A stretch of DNA of 64,000 nucleotides from Candidatus Pedobacter colombiensis (GTDB lineage: Bacteria > Bacteroidota > Bacteroidia > Sphingobacteriales > Sphingobacteriaceae). The DNA is taken from NCBI GenBank assembly GCA_029202485.1, contig CP119313.1, forward strand, positions 1,488,001-1,552,000, read 5' to 3'. A program made the position numbers and the translations under genes. Positions 51,247-59,415 of the stretch are shown here, piece after piece. The first letter of the stretch is position 1. Each line of letters starts with the position of its first letter. The notes below the pieces were generated by a model. The model was not told where the DNA came from. It saw only the letters and a list, made by a program, of their open reading frames with translations, and did no database searches.

Positions 51247-53160
51247 TTAATCTGCATCAACAGCTTCAGTATACATTTCATTAATAGCAATGGCATATTT
51301 TGTCTCAATAACCTTCCGCTTCGGCTTTAAGGTTGGTGTAATCTCGCCCTCTTCGAGGCTAAAAGGATTGCGTTTGACCTTAAAGTTTTTAATGCGTTCG
51401 AACTTCGCCAATTCATTGGAAAGCTTTCTTATATCCTGACCAATCCAGTTGATGATTTCTTTTTCATCAATAAAAATTTCGGGTTTCAGAAAGAAAGATT
51501 CAGGTAAGTTGAATGCTTCCTGCATGTTCTCTTTATTGGGGATGATGATGGCGGTAAGGTATTCACGCTTATCACCAATTAGAAAAACCTGGTCTATTTT
51601 AAGACTTTTCATATAAATGCTCTCTACCGGGGTAGGGTAAACATTCTTGCCATAAGCATTTACAATCATGTTTTTCAAGCGATCGGTAATTTGTAGGTTT
51701 CCTTTGTAAAAACGTCCGATATCACCAGTATGGAACCAGTTGTTTTTATCAATGGCTTCAGCTGTTTCTGCTGGTTTATTAAAGTAACCTTTCATTACAC
51801 AATGGCCTCTGACAATGATTTCTCCTTCTTCACACTCAAAATCTTCCTGGAAGGATTGATAAGTTTGAATGCTGATCATTTGCTTGGTTTCTACATGTTG
51901 GATGCCAACTTCAATACCTGGAATTATCCTCCCAACTGTACCATATACTTGTCTGTGAAATTCAGTCACAGACATTACCGGCGAAGTTTCAGTTAATCCG
52001 AAGCCCTCCAGAATTTTTATTCCCAGGTTGCCGAAGAACTCACCTACATTTTTAGGTAATGCGGCTCCACCCGAGATCATAAACTTTAACCTGCCCCCGG
52101 TTTTTTCTTTAATTTTGCTAAATACGAGTTTTTCTGCCAGCACTTTTTTCGCACTGAGTACCATTCCCGGGTTTTTACCCGCTTCTTTAATTCTTCGGTA
52201 CTCCTGACCTATTTCTAGCGCCCAAAGGAATATTTTGGCTTTTAGGCCACCACTAGCTGTACCGCTTTTAATGGCTTTGTCGTGAATTTTTTCCAGCAAT
52301 CTCGGAACACAACTCATTACGGTTGGTCTAACCTCTGCCATGTTTTTAGCCAATAGGTCCAGGCTTTGCGCAAAGGCTATTTTACATCCTTGTGCACAGC
52401 AAACATGATAGGTTGCGGTACGTTCAAATACATGGGATAAAGGGAGGAAAGACAGAAAAGTTTCTGTTTCGTCAATCACCGGTATTTGCTGTAAACAAAC
52501 TTTTACATTTTCAACAAAATTGCTGTGCGTTAACATTACGCCCTTTGGAGTTCCGGTAGTTCCGGATGTATAAATTAATGAAGAAATGTCAGCAGGATGC
52601 ACGGTATTGCGGATTTTACTGATTTCTTCAAGCTGGTCCTGACTTATCTTTCCTGTTGCAGCAAGTACTTCATCAAAGCTGATTATCTGCGCTTTTAGAT
52701 CTTCTGGTATAGCGACTTTTGTATACTCTGGGAAAGCGGGTATAATATATTCCAGATGCCTGCAATTGTCTGCTACTTTGAGTATCTTTTTATAAAGAAA
52801 TGTATTCCCTATCAGTATGGCCCGCATACCCGAATCATTTACGATGTACGCAACTTCTTGCTCGGATAGGGTAGGGTAAATAGATACATTGATGGCGCCT
52901 ATTTGCTGTATTCCCTGATCGTAGTAAACGTATTCAGGGGAGTTTTCTATCATGAGGCCCATTCGGTCACCTTTATGGATGCCCTTAGCCAGGAAGAATG
53001 CTGAGACAGCATCGGCACAATCCAGGGTATGTTTATAAGAAATCTCCTCCCATTTTGTGTTTTTTTTGTGGATTAGGAATGTTTCTTCCGGTTTGTGAAT
53101 GTTTGCCACTACATTTCTCAATAAAGTTGGGATCGTAGAGTGCTCATTAAATAATTCCAT
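51247..53160 (-). CDS. Long-chain fatty acid-CoA ligase (AMP-forming)
   Basis: This 637-residue adenylate-forming enzyme activates long-chain fatty acids to acyl-CoA. The ATP loop SLIYTSGTTGTPKGVMLTHS (near residue 190), the FEGFGLTETSPV-like block (KILEGFGLTETSPVMS near 390) and WFHTGDIGRFYKGNLQITDR near 485 are all present. The C-terminal lysine lies in ITPTLKPKRKVI. Length and motifs fit the FadD/FACL long form. It stands alone; no beta-oxidation genes are near. Confidence 0.94.
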   Translation of the reverse strand: MELFNEHSTIPTLLRNVVANIHKPEETFLIHKKNTKWEEISYKHTLDCADAVSAFFLAKGIHKGDRMGLMIENSPEYVYYDQGIQQIGAINVSIYPTLSEQEVAYIVNDSGMRAILIGNTFLYKKILKVADNCRHLEYIIPAFPEYTKVAIPEDLKAQIISFDEVLAATGKISQDQLEEISKIRNTVHPADISSLIYTSGTTGTPKGVMLTHSNFVENVKVCLQQIPVIDETETFLSFLPLSHVFERTATYHVCCAQGCKIAFAQSLDLLAKNMAEVRPTVMSCVPRLLEKIHDKAIKSGTASGGLKAKIFLWALEIGQEYRRIKEAGKNPGMVLSAKKVLAEKLVFSKIKEKTGGRLKFMISGGAALPKNVGEFFGNLGIKILEGFGLTETSPVMSVTEFHRQVYGTVGRIIPGIEVGIQHVETKQMISIQTYQSFQEDFECEEGEIIVRGHCVMKGYFNKPAETAEAIDKNNWFHTGDIGRFYKGNLQITDRLKNMIVNAYGKNVYPTPVESIYMKSLKIDQVFLIGDKREYLTAIIIPNKENMQEAFNLPESFFLKPEIFIDEKEIINWIGQDIRKLSNELAKFERIKNFKVKRNPFSLEEGEITPTLKPKRKVIETKYAIAINEMYTEAVDAD

Positions 53161-53190
53161 TGGTAAAGTTGCTTTGGGTGCTCATAAAAA

Positions 53191-53222
53191 TAGGCCGGTA
53201 CAGTTTAATCTGTACCGGCCTA
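53191..53222 (-). terminator. Terminator of the isc operon
   Basis: TAGGCCGGTACAG (53191-53203) and CTGTACCGGCCTA (53210-53222) form a perfect 13-bp stem with a 6-nt loop. On the minus strand it is followed by TTTTTAT. It lies 21 bp past the iscA stop codon. Confidence 0.88.
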
Positions 53223-53243
53223 TGTAAATATAATAATTGTATT

Positions 53244-53570
53244 TTAAACGGAAAAACTTTCGCCGCAACCACAGGAGCGGCTTGCGTTTGGGTTATTAAA
53301 GTTAAATCCTTTTCCGTTTAAACCATCAGAAAAATCAAGCTCAGTTCCTGCCAGATAAAGGAAGGACTTCATGTCTAATGCAATTCTAATGCCTTTGTCT
53401 TCAAAAAACTGATCTCCAGGCTTTTCTTCGTCATCAAAGTCGAGGTTGTAGGACAATCCTGAACATCCTCCTCCTTTAACAGATACACGCAAAAAATAGC
53501 TAGCATCCATTTGCGACTCTTGCATTAACTGGTCGATTTTGCTTTTTGCTTTATCAGTGATCGTAATCAT
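53244..53570 (-). CDS. iscA: Iron-sulfur assembly protein IscA/HesB
   Basis: This 108-residue A-type carrier has the three conserved cysteines, GGGCSGLSY near residue 35 and SRSCGCGESF near the C-terminus, which bind iron or a [2Fe-2S] cluster for delivery to target proteins. It follows iscU by 69 bp, the spacer holding a palindromic repeat. It is the last gene of the iscS-iscU-iscA unit. Confidence 0.94.
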   Translation of the reverse strand: MITITDKAKSKIDQLMQESQMDASYFLRVSVKGGGCSGLSYNLDFDDEEKPGDQFFEDKGIRIALDMKSFLYLAGTELDFSDGLNGKGFNFNNPNASRSCGCGESFSV

Positions 53571-53585
53571 TTTCTTAGAGATTTA

Positions 53586-53620
53586 TTTGAGATGTCAGAT
53601 AGGAGACTGGATGTCTCAAA
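53586..53620. repeat. REP-like inverted repeat between iscU and iscA
   Basis: TTTGAGA (53586-53592) and TCTCAAA (53614-53620) are inverted arms. The surrounding 60 bp is made of GAGAT/ATCTC variants (GATGTC, TCTCATACC, CACATCT). This resembles short interspersed palindromes seen in related genomes. Confidence 0.5.
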
Positions 53621-53639
53621 TCTCATACCTCACATCTAA

Positions 53640-54053
53640 TTAATGGTGTGATTTGGCCAGTTCAAATGGCTCTAAACCATTTTTAACGCGGTAATCATTG
53701 ATTGCAGATTTAATTGCGTCTTCTGCTAAAACTGAGCAATGGATTTTTACAGGTGGTAAAGCCAACTCTTCAACAATATCCATATTGTCTATTGCCAAAG
53801 CTTCATCTATACTTTTACCTTTTAACCATTCCGTAGCTAATGAAGAAGATGCAATTGCAGAACCACAACCAAATGTTTTAAATTTAGCATCGGTAATTAC
53901 ATTGTTTTCATCAACTTCAATTTGCAGACGCATTACGTCGCCGCACTCAGGTGCGCCAACAAGGCCTGTACCTACTGATTTGCTGTCTTTATTTAAAGTA
54001 CCAACGTTTCTTGGATTGGTATAGTGTTCTATTACTTTTTCTGAGTATGCCAT
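53640..54053 (-). CDS. iscU: Iron-sulfur cluster scaffold protein
   Basis: This 137-residue scaffold has the cluster-ligating cysteines in GAPECGDVMR (near residue 36), FGCGSAIASS (near 63) and IHCSVLAEDA (near 105). The LPPVKIHCS motif is the HscA-binding LPPVK sequence. It lies 59 bp downstream of iscS. No hscA or hscB gene is in this window. The protein receives sulfur from IscS and hands assembled clusters to IscA or others. Confidence 0.96.
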   Translation of the reverse strand: MAYSEKVIEHYTNPRNVGTLNKDSKSVGTGLVGAPECGDVMRLQIEVDENNVITDAKFKTFGCGSAIASSSLATEWLKGKSIDEALAIDNMDIVEELALPPVKIHCSVLAEDAIKSAINDYRVKNGLEPFELAKSHH

Positions 54054-54112
54054 TTTGTTTTTTCTCTTAAACCTTTATATCAGGGTTAGTATAATATTTA
54101 TTGATGCACAGA

Positions 54113-55324
54113 TTAGTGTTCTGCCCACTCAATTTTACTTAAATCAATACCTTCTTTAAACATTTCCCAAAGTGGAGAAAGGTCTCTCAGGTGATTTACT
54201 GCTTTCTTAGTATTTTCTATTGCGTAATCTATTTCTTCTTCGGTAGTAAAACGACCTAATCCGAAACGGATAGAAGAGTGTGCCAGATCATCTGACAAAC
54301 CCAGACTTTTCAATACATATGAAGGTTCTAGTGAAGCAGAAGTACAAGCTGAACCTGATGATACTGCTAAATCTTTCATCGCCATCATTAAGCCTTCACC
54401 TTCAACGTATTTGAAAGAGATGTTAGCTACATGAGGTAAACGATGTTGGGTGTTACCATTTACATAGCTTTCTTCAAGCTCAGAAAGTGCATTTTCCAGT
54501 TTATCTCTTAATGCAGATAAACGTTTAGCTTCTTCATCCATTTCTAAACGGCACAGTTCACAAGCTTTTCCTAAACCTACAATACCAGGTACGTTTAAGG
54601 TACCAGAACGCATACCACGCTCGTGACCACCACCATCGATTTGTGCAGTTACTTTAACCCTTGGGTTTTTACGACGTACATACAATACACCAACACCTTT
54701 AGGACCATACATTTTATGTGCAGAGAATGCCATTAAGTCAATTCCATCAGCATTTACATCTACAGGTATTTTACCCACAGCCTGTGTCGCATCTGTCATA
54801 AACAATGCACCATATTTATGGGCAATAGCGGAGATTTCTTTAATAGGTTGGATAACGCCGATTTCGTTGTTTCCATACATAATCGTAACCAGGATAGTTT
54901 GTTCTGTCATGGCAGCTTCCAGCTCCTGAAGATCAATTAATCCATCCTCTTTTACTTTTAGATAAGTAACTTTTGCGCCTAGTTTCTCTAAATGTTTACA
55001 GGTATCTAAAACTGCTTTATGTTCAGTTGTAGCGGTAATGATATGATTACCTTTTTCTTGGTACATTTCGAATACACCTTTAATACCCAAGTTGTCAGCC
55101 TCTGTAGCTCCTGAAGTGAAGATGATCTCTTTTTCAGTACAGCCAATCAATTTTGCCACTTGTTCGCGGGCATAGTCAACACCTTCTTCAGCAACCCATC
55201 CAAATGCATGGTTACGACTTGCAGCGTTACCAAATTTGTTAGTGAAATAGGGCAACATCGCTTCCAGCACTCTTGGATCAAGAGGCGTAGTTGCGTTATT
55301 ATCTAAATAAATAGGAAGTTCCAT
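54113..55324 (-). CDS. iscS: Cysteine desulfurase
   Basis: This 403-residue PLP enzyme converts cysteine to alanine and persulfide sulfur. The opening IYLDNNATTPLD, the PLP-lysine block MAFSAHKMYGPKGVGVLY (near residue 200) and the flexible loop with catalytic cysteine SGSACTSASLEPS (near 325) are intact. The start is ATG at 55324, since the extra 13 codons upstream lie across the promoter. It begins the isc unit. Confidence 0.97.
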   Translation of the reverse strand: MELPIYLDNNATTPLDPRVLEAMLPYFTNKFGNAASRNHAFGWVAEEGVDYAREQVAKLIGCTEKEIIFTSGATEADNLGIKGVFEMYQEKGNHIITATTEHKAVLDTCKHLEKLGAKVTYLKVKEDGLIDLQELEAAMTEQTILVTIMYGNNEIGVIQPIKEISAIAHKYGALFMTDATQAVGKIPVDVNADGIDLMAFSAHKMYGPKGVGVLYVRRKNPRVKVTAQIDGGGHERGMRSGTLNVPGIVGLGKACELCRLEMDEEAKRLSALRDKLENALSELEESYVNGNTQHRLPHVANISFKYVEGEGLMMAMKDLAVSSGSACTSASLEPSYVLKSLGLSDDLAHSSIRFGLGRFTTEEEIDYAIENTKKAVNHLRDLSPLWEMFKEGIDLSKIEWAEH

Positions 55325-55352
55325 TATATATATATATGTTCTTATTAATATA

Positions 55353-55380
55353 CAAAGATACAAAAAAAGATTGCCAACAA
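55353..55380 (-). promoter_or_regulatory. Promoter of the isc unit
   Basis: On the minus strand TATCTTTG (55353-55360) fits the -7 consensus, with TTG at 55378-55380 as -33 element, 17 bp apart. The iscS ATG is 29 nt downstream. Confidence 0.5.
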
Positions 55381-55431
55381 TTATAAATAATAGCTATGAC
55401 GGTATAGTTAAAACATGCATTTTTACATTTT

Positions 55432-55443
55432 TTAAACGTTTAA
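55432..55443. promoter_or_regulatory. Perfect palindrome TTAAACGTTTAA
   Basis: A 12-bp perfect palindrome lies 7 bp before the epimerase ATG, in the shared iscS/epimerase intergenic region. It may be an operator; the length is modest and AT-rich DNA makes chance possible. Confidence 0.3.
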
Positions 55444-55450
55444 GACGAAT

Positions 55451-55855
55451 ATGAATAGAATAGAACATATAGGGATTGCGGTTAAAGACATGGATGTTTC
55501 CTGCTCGCTTTATGAACGTTTACTGGGAGTTTCTTGCTACAAAAAGGAGGAAGTTGCGTCGGAGGGGGTTAATACGGCCTTTTTTAAAACAGGGGTTAAT
55601 AAGATCGAGTTGCTGACGGCAACGACCACTGATAGCCCTATTGCAAAGTTCCTGGAAAAAAAAGGAGAGGGAATACATCATATTGCTTTTGATGTGGATG
55701 ATATTGAAGCGGAAATGACTCGTTTAAAGGCAGAGGGCTTTGTGTTGTTAAATGAAGCGCCTAAGTTGGGAGCAGATAATAAATTGGTTTGTTTTGTACA
55801 TCCTAAAGGAACAAATGGTGTTTTGATAGAGTTGTGTCAGGAGGTTAAAAGTTAA
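55451..55855 (+). CDS. mce: Methylmalonyl-CoA epimerase
   Basis: This 134-residue vicinal-oxygen-chelate protein interconverts R- and S-methylmalonyl-CoA. Metal ligands are visible in RIEHIGIAVKD (His), KIELLTATT (Glu), GIHHIAFDVDD (His) and the final Glu in GVLIELCQE. It leads a two-gene cluster with a small hypothetical protein. Confidence 0.92.
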   Translation: MNRIEHIGIAVKDMDVSCSLYERLLGVSCYKKEEVASEGVNTAFFKTGVNKIELLTATTTDSPIAKFLEKKGEGIHHIAFDVDDIEAEMTRLKAEGFVLLNEAPKLGADNKLVCFVHPKGTNGVLIELCQEVKS

Positions 55856-55858
55856 GTT

Positions 55859-56146
55859 ATGGATGATTTTAAATCACTAAGTAAGATCGTAAATACTGAT
55901 TTTGAGGTGGAGGACATTATTTCAGAGACTTTACTGCGGGAGCGATTGGTTGAAGCTTTTGCTTATTTACTGGATAATGATATTTCAAAAATGATGAATA
56001 TCCTTTATCGTACGGATGTTAATGAAGAGAAGTTAAAGGGGCTTTTAATCAGTAATTCCAATTTGCCCTCTGCAGAAGTTATTGCTGATGCCTATATCAG
56101 TAGACAAAAGGAAAAGGTGGAGACCAGAAAAAAGTATAGCAGATAA
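55859..56146 (+). CDS. Hypothetical 95-residue protein beside the epimerase
   Basis: This helical 95-residue protein is not recognised. It follows the epimerase by 3 bp, so it is co-transcribed. The sequence RERLVEAFAYLLDNDISKMMNI suggests an amphipathic helical pair and the C-terminus is basic (RQKEKVETRKKYSR). It has no cysteines, no signal peptide and no known motif. In related bacteria a small gene often follows mce; whether it is functionally tied is unknown. Confidence 0.7.
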   Translation: MDDFKSLSKIVNTDFEVEDIISETLLRERLVEAFAYLLDNDISKMMNILYRTDVNEEKLKGLLISNSNLPSAEVIADAYISRQKEKVETRKKYSR

Positions 56147-56161
56147 TTTTTCCACACATAC

Positions 56162-56192
56162 TTGCTATTCAAAAATAAATTGCTGATATTTG
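56162..56192 (+). promoter_or_regulatory. Candidate rpmE promoter
   Basis: GATATTTG (56185-56192) is one mismatch from TAnnTTTG and TTG (56162-56164) sits 20 bp upstream. The rpmE ATG is at 56242. Confidence 0.4.
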
Positions 56193-56241
56193 CATCCTTA
56201 AAAATAAGCGACAAATAAGTATATCATAATATAATATTAAC

Positions 56242-56490
56242 ATGAAAAAAGATCTGCATCCATCAAACTATAGATTTGTAGTATTTAAAGATATGTCTAA
56301 CGAGTATTCTTTTTTAACTAAATCTTGTGTAGATACTAAAGAAACTATCAAATGGGAAGATGGCAACGAGTATCCTTTATATAAATTAGAGATTTCTCAC
56401 ACTTCTCACCCTTTCTATACTGGAAAAATGAAATTGGTTGATACTGCTGGTCGTATCGATAAATTCAAAACACGTTACGCTAAAAAGTAA
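56242..56490 (+). CDS. rpmE: Ribosomal protein L31, type B
   Basis: This 82-residue large-subunit protein is the zinc-free (type B) L31. It has the family opening LHPSNYRFVVFKDMSNEYSF, recognised by FVVFKDMS, and only one cysteine, whereas the zinc form has CxxC pairs. The closing blocks SHPFYTGKMKLVDTAGRIDKF match. It ends at a perfect hairpin terminator. Confidence 0.96.
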   Translation: MKKDLHPSNYRFVVFKDMSNEYSFLTKSCVDTKETIKWEDGNEYPLYKLEISHTSHPFYTGKMKLVDTAGRIDKFKTRYAKK

Positions 56491-56514
56491 TTATACACAA
56501 ATAAGAAATTATTT

Positions 56515-56544
56515 AAAGTCCCGATGCGATTGCTTCGGGACTTT
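56515..56544 (+). terminator. Terminator of rpmE
   Basis: AAAGTCCCGA (56515-56524) pairs with TCGGGACTTT (56535-56544), followed by a T-run. It lies 24 bp past the rpmE stop codon. Confidence 0.9.
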
Positions 56545-56561
56545 TTTTATTTTTGTAGCTT

Positions 56562-57737
56562 ATGATGATCAATTTATTTGATGACAATGCCTGGCAATCC
56601 CTGCGGCCACTATCTTTTACCAGGCCGGTTGCAGATCTTCGCGTAGGAATTTTAACTATAGCCGAAAAATGGCAAAAGTACCTGGCCGCCGAATACGGCT
56701 ATGTTACTGCTCCATACCTGTCTGTAAAATACCGACCACTTAATGGGGCTGAGTTGTATATCAATGGCTCAATATGTCCGGATGAAGCTTTGCTAGAAGC
56801 AATCCTGGAACTTCAAATTGGCGAAGCGCTAAAAAAGAATGATGTGCTTATCGCTTATAAGATAAATGCCACTGAGATACATCATCCAGAAATTCATAAG
56901 CAATTGCATACTAAAACCTATCAGGAAACTTTTGTAAGAGTCTTTGTTCCCGAAGATGTATTTAGATCTAACGATGTAGAGCTGAGGAAAGATTTTGCCC
57001 TGCTCACTAAGGGGAAAACGACTGCACAATTAAGCGGAACTAATACTTTCTTAGGGGATAATATTTTTGCCGAAGCAGGTGCTGAGGCTGAATGTTCTAC
57101 GTTTAATAGTTTAAGCGGTCCTATATATATAGGCGAAAATTCACAGGTGTGGGAAGGTAGTCACATCAGAGGCTCTTTTGCACTGTGTAACAATTCGCAG
57201 GTTAAAATGGGCGCAAAAATATACGGGCAAACTACCATTGGTCCTTATAGTCGTGTTGGCGGAGAGATTAATAATGCTGTAATCTGGGGCTATTCCTCTA
57301 AGGGGCATGAAGGTTATCTGGGTAATTCGGTAATGGGACAGTGGTGTAACATTGGTGCCGATAGCAATAATTCCAATCTGAAAAATAATTATGCTGATGT
57401 TAAACTATGGGATTATGAGTCGGAGCGCTTTCGCGAAACCGGTCTGCAATTTTGTGGTTTAATTATGGCTGATCATGGGAAATGTGGGATCAACACCATG
57501 TTTAATACAGGGACAGTTGCCGGAGTGAGCGCCAATGTTTTTGGTGATGGCTTTCCAAAACATTTTATTCCTGATTTTGCATGGGGTGGAGCAGGTGGAT
57601 TTGATGTGTATAACCTTCAAAAGATGTTTGAAACAGCAGAAAAGGTTTATGAACGCAGAAATATGAGGTTTGATCAGGTAGAAAAGGATATCTTATCTGC
57701 GATTTTCGAGATGACAAAAAATTATAGGTCCTTTTAA
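56562..57737 (+). CDS. GlmU-like sugar nucleotidyltransferase
   Basis: This 391-residue protein pairs an N-terminal nucleotidyltransferase-like domain (NLFDDNAWQSLRPLSFTRPV) with a C-terminal left-handed beta-helix (VWEGSHIRGSFALCNNSQVKM, then TIGPYSRVGG). The N-terminal domain lacks a clear GxGxRM loop of classical GlmU, so catalytic activity is uncertain. Bacteroidota carry this in addition to true GlmU; it is often called putative sugar nucleotidyl transferase. Two tandem ATG codons (56562, 56565) are equal starts. tpiA follows at 59 bp. Confidence 0.85.
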   Translation: MMINLFDDNAWQSLRPLSFTRPVADLRVGILTIAEKWQKYLAAEYGYVTAPYLSVKYRPLNGAELYINGSICPDEALLEAILELQIGEALKKNDVLIAYKINATEIHHPEIHKQLHTKTYQETFVRVFVPEDVFRSNDVELRKDFALLTKGKTTAQLSGTNTFLGDNIFAEAGAEAECSTFNSLSGPIYIGENSQVWEGSHIRGSFALCNNSQVKMGAKIYGQTTIGPYSRVGGEINNAVIWGYSSKGHEGYLGNSVMGQWCNIGADSNNSNLKNNYADVKLWDYESERFRETGLQFCGLIMADHGKCGINTMFNTGTVAGVSANVFGDGFPKHFIPDFAWGGAGGFDVYNLQKMFETAEKVYERRNMRFDQVEKDILSAIFEMTKNYRSF

Positions 57738-57796
57738 ACCTGTAAACCAATCACAAACGCCCAATTAAAATAAAACCTACTAAATAACAATATATA

Positions 57797-58558
57797 ATGA
57801 GAAAAAAAATAGTTGCAGGAAATTGGAAAATGAATCTGGATTATACCAATGGTATATCTTTATTTTCAGAAATCGTTAATATGGTAAGAGATGAAAAAAA
57901 GGGCGATCAGATCGCAATTATTTGCTCACCATATATTCATTTAAACAGCCTGGCTAAATTAGGTGGTGAAGTTGTTAAGATAGGTGCTCAGAATTGTCAC
58001 CAAAATGATAGTGGCGCGTTTACAGGAGAGATCTCTGCTGGAATGATCAAGTCTGTTGGTTGCGAATATGTGATCATAGGTCACTCAGAAAGACGCCAGT
58101 ATTTTGCCGAGAGCAATGAATTGCTCGCTCAGAAAACGGCTAAGGCATTAGAAAATGAACTTATTCCGATTTTCTGTATTGGTGAAACACTTGATGAAAG
58201 AAACAATGGGGTTTATTTCGACGTGCTTAAAATTCAGCTTGAACAAGGTGTTTTTGGTTTAAGTGCTACTGATTTTGCAAAAGTTGTAATTGCTTACGAA
58301 CCTGTATGGGCAATTGGAACCGGACTCACTGCAACGTCAGAGCAGGCTCAGGAAGTCCATGCTTATATCAGAAAAGAGATTGCTGTTAAGTATAATAGTG
58401 AAATAGCTGAAAATACAACCATTTTATATGGTGGAAGTTGCAATCCGAAAAATGCTGCGGAGCTTTTTGCTCAGAACGATATAGATGGTGGTTTGATAGG
58501 TGGAGCATCACTAAAATCAAGAGATTTTGTAGACATTGTTAAAACTTTTAATTCTTAA
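57797..58558 (+). CDS. tpiA: Triosephosphate isomerase
   Basis: This 253-residue TIM-barrel glycolytic enzyme has the catalytic histidine in IIGHSERR (near residue 95), the glutamate in VIAYEPVWAIGTG (near 168) and the phosphate loop in ILYGGSCNP and GLIGGASL. The opening KKIVAGNWKMNLD carries the catalytic lysine. It overlaps prmA by one base (TAATG). Confidence 0.98.
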   Translation: MRKKIVAGNWKMNLDYTNGISLFSEIVNMVRDEKKGDQIAIICSPYIHLNSLAKLGGEVVKIGAQNCHQNDSGAFTGEISAGMIKSVGCEYVIIGHSERRQYFAESNELLAQKTAKALENELIPIFCIGETLDERNNGVYFDVLKIQLEQGVFGLSATDFAKVVIAYEPVWAIGTGLTATSEQAQEVHAYIRKEIAVKYNSEIAENTTILYGGSCNPKNAAELFAQNDIDGGLIGGASLKSRDFVDIVKTFNS

Positions 58559-59397
58559 TGAAGTATATACAGGTAAGTTTCAGTTTTAATGCCATTGAGG
58601 AGTATCAGCAGGATCTTTTGATTGCTGAGTTGGCCGATATAGGTTTTAATACTTTCGAAGAGATAGAGAATGGTTTTGTTGCGTTTATAGAGTTCAATAC
58701 CTATGATGAGGGTAATCTTAAAAATGTGCTGAATCAATATGAGGGAGAATTTCAATGCAGTTATGTAGTTTCAGAAATTGAAGGAAAGAACTGGAATGAG
58801 GAATGGGAGAAGAATTTCGAGCCGCTGATTATTGATGATCAGTGTTATGTTCGGGCAACCTTTCATGAAGCTAAGCCGGAATATGCCTACGAAATTGTCA
58901 TAGACCCAAAAATGGCCTTTGGTACAGGGCATCATCAAACAACTACTATGATGATGCAGTACATCCTTGCAGCTGATGTTAAGGATAAGGAAATTCTTGA
59001 TATGGGCTGTGGTACCGCGATACTTGCGATACTTGCAGCTAAAAAGGGAGCTTCAAAATTAGTCGCAATAGATAATGATGAAGTTTGTTACGAAAGTAGC
59101 ATAGAGAACGCAGCTTTAAACGGAATAGATAATCTGGAAGCCATTTGTGGAGGAAAAGAGGTTATCCCTGAAGCACAGTTTGATACCATTCTTGCCAATA
59201 TCAATAGAAATATTTTGCTTGATCAGATTCCAACCTATGCCAAGGTATTGAAGTCGGAGGGTAGTATTTACTTCAGTGGATTTTATGAATCTCCGGATCT
59301 GGAGATGATTAAGCAAGCCTGTGAACCTTTTGGAATTAGATATGTTGATCATAAGAAGATTGGCGAATGGGTAGCAGCTTATTTTAAGAAAGATTAA
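58558..59397 (+). CDS. prmA: Ribosomal protein L11 methyltransferase
   Basis: This 279-residue SAM-dependent enzyme trimethylates ribosomal protein L11. The SAM loop DMGCGTAILAILAAKKGA (near residue 150) and the DTILANINRNILL block near 215 are intact, and MAFGTGHHQTT precedes them. It is translationally coupled to tpiA and followed by the Mpl-like ligase gene. Confidence 0.95.
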   Translation: MKYIQVSFSFNAIEEYQQDLLIAELADIGFNTFEEIENGFVAFIEFNTYDEGNLKNVLNQYEGEFQCSYVVSEIEGKNWNEEWEKNFEPLIIDDQCYVRATFHEAKPEYAYEIVIDPKMAFGTGHHQTTTMMMQYILAADVKDKEILDMGCGTAILAILAAKKGASKLVAIDNDEVCYESSIENAALNGIDNLEAICGGKEVIPEAQFDTILANINRNILLDQIPTYAKVLKSEGSIYFSGFYESPDLEMIKQACEPFGIRYVDHKKIGEWVAAYFKKD

Positions 59398-59415
59398 TTG
59401 GTAAATAAACAACGT

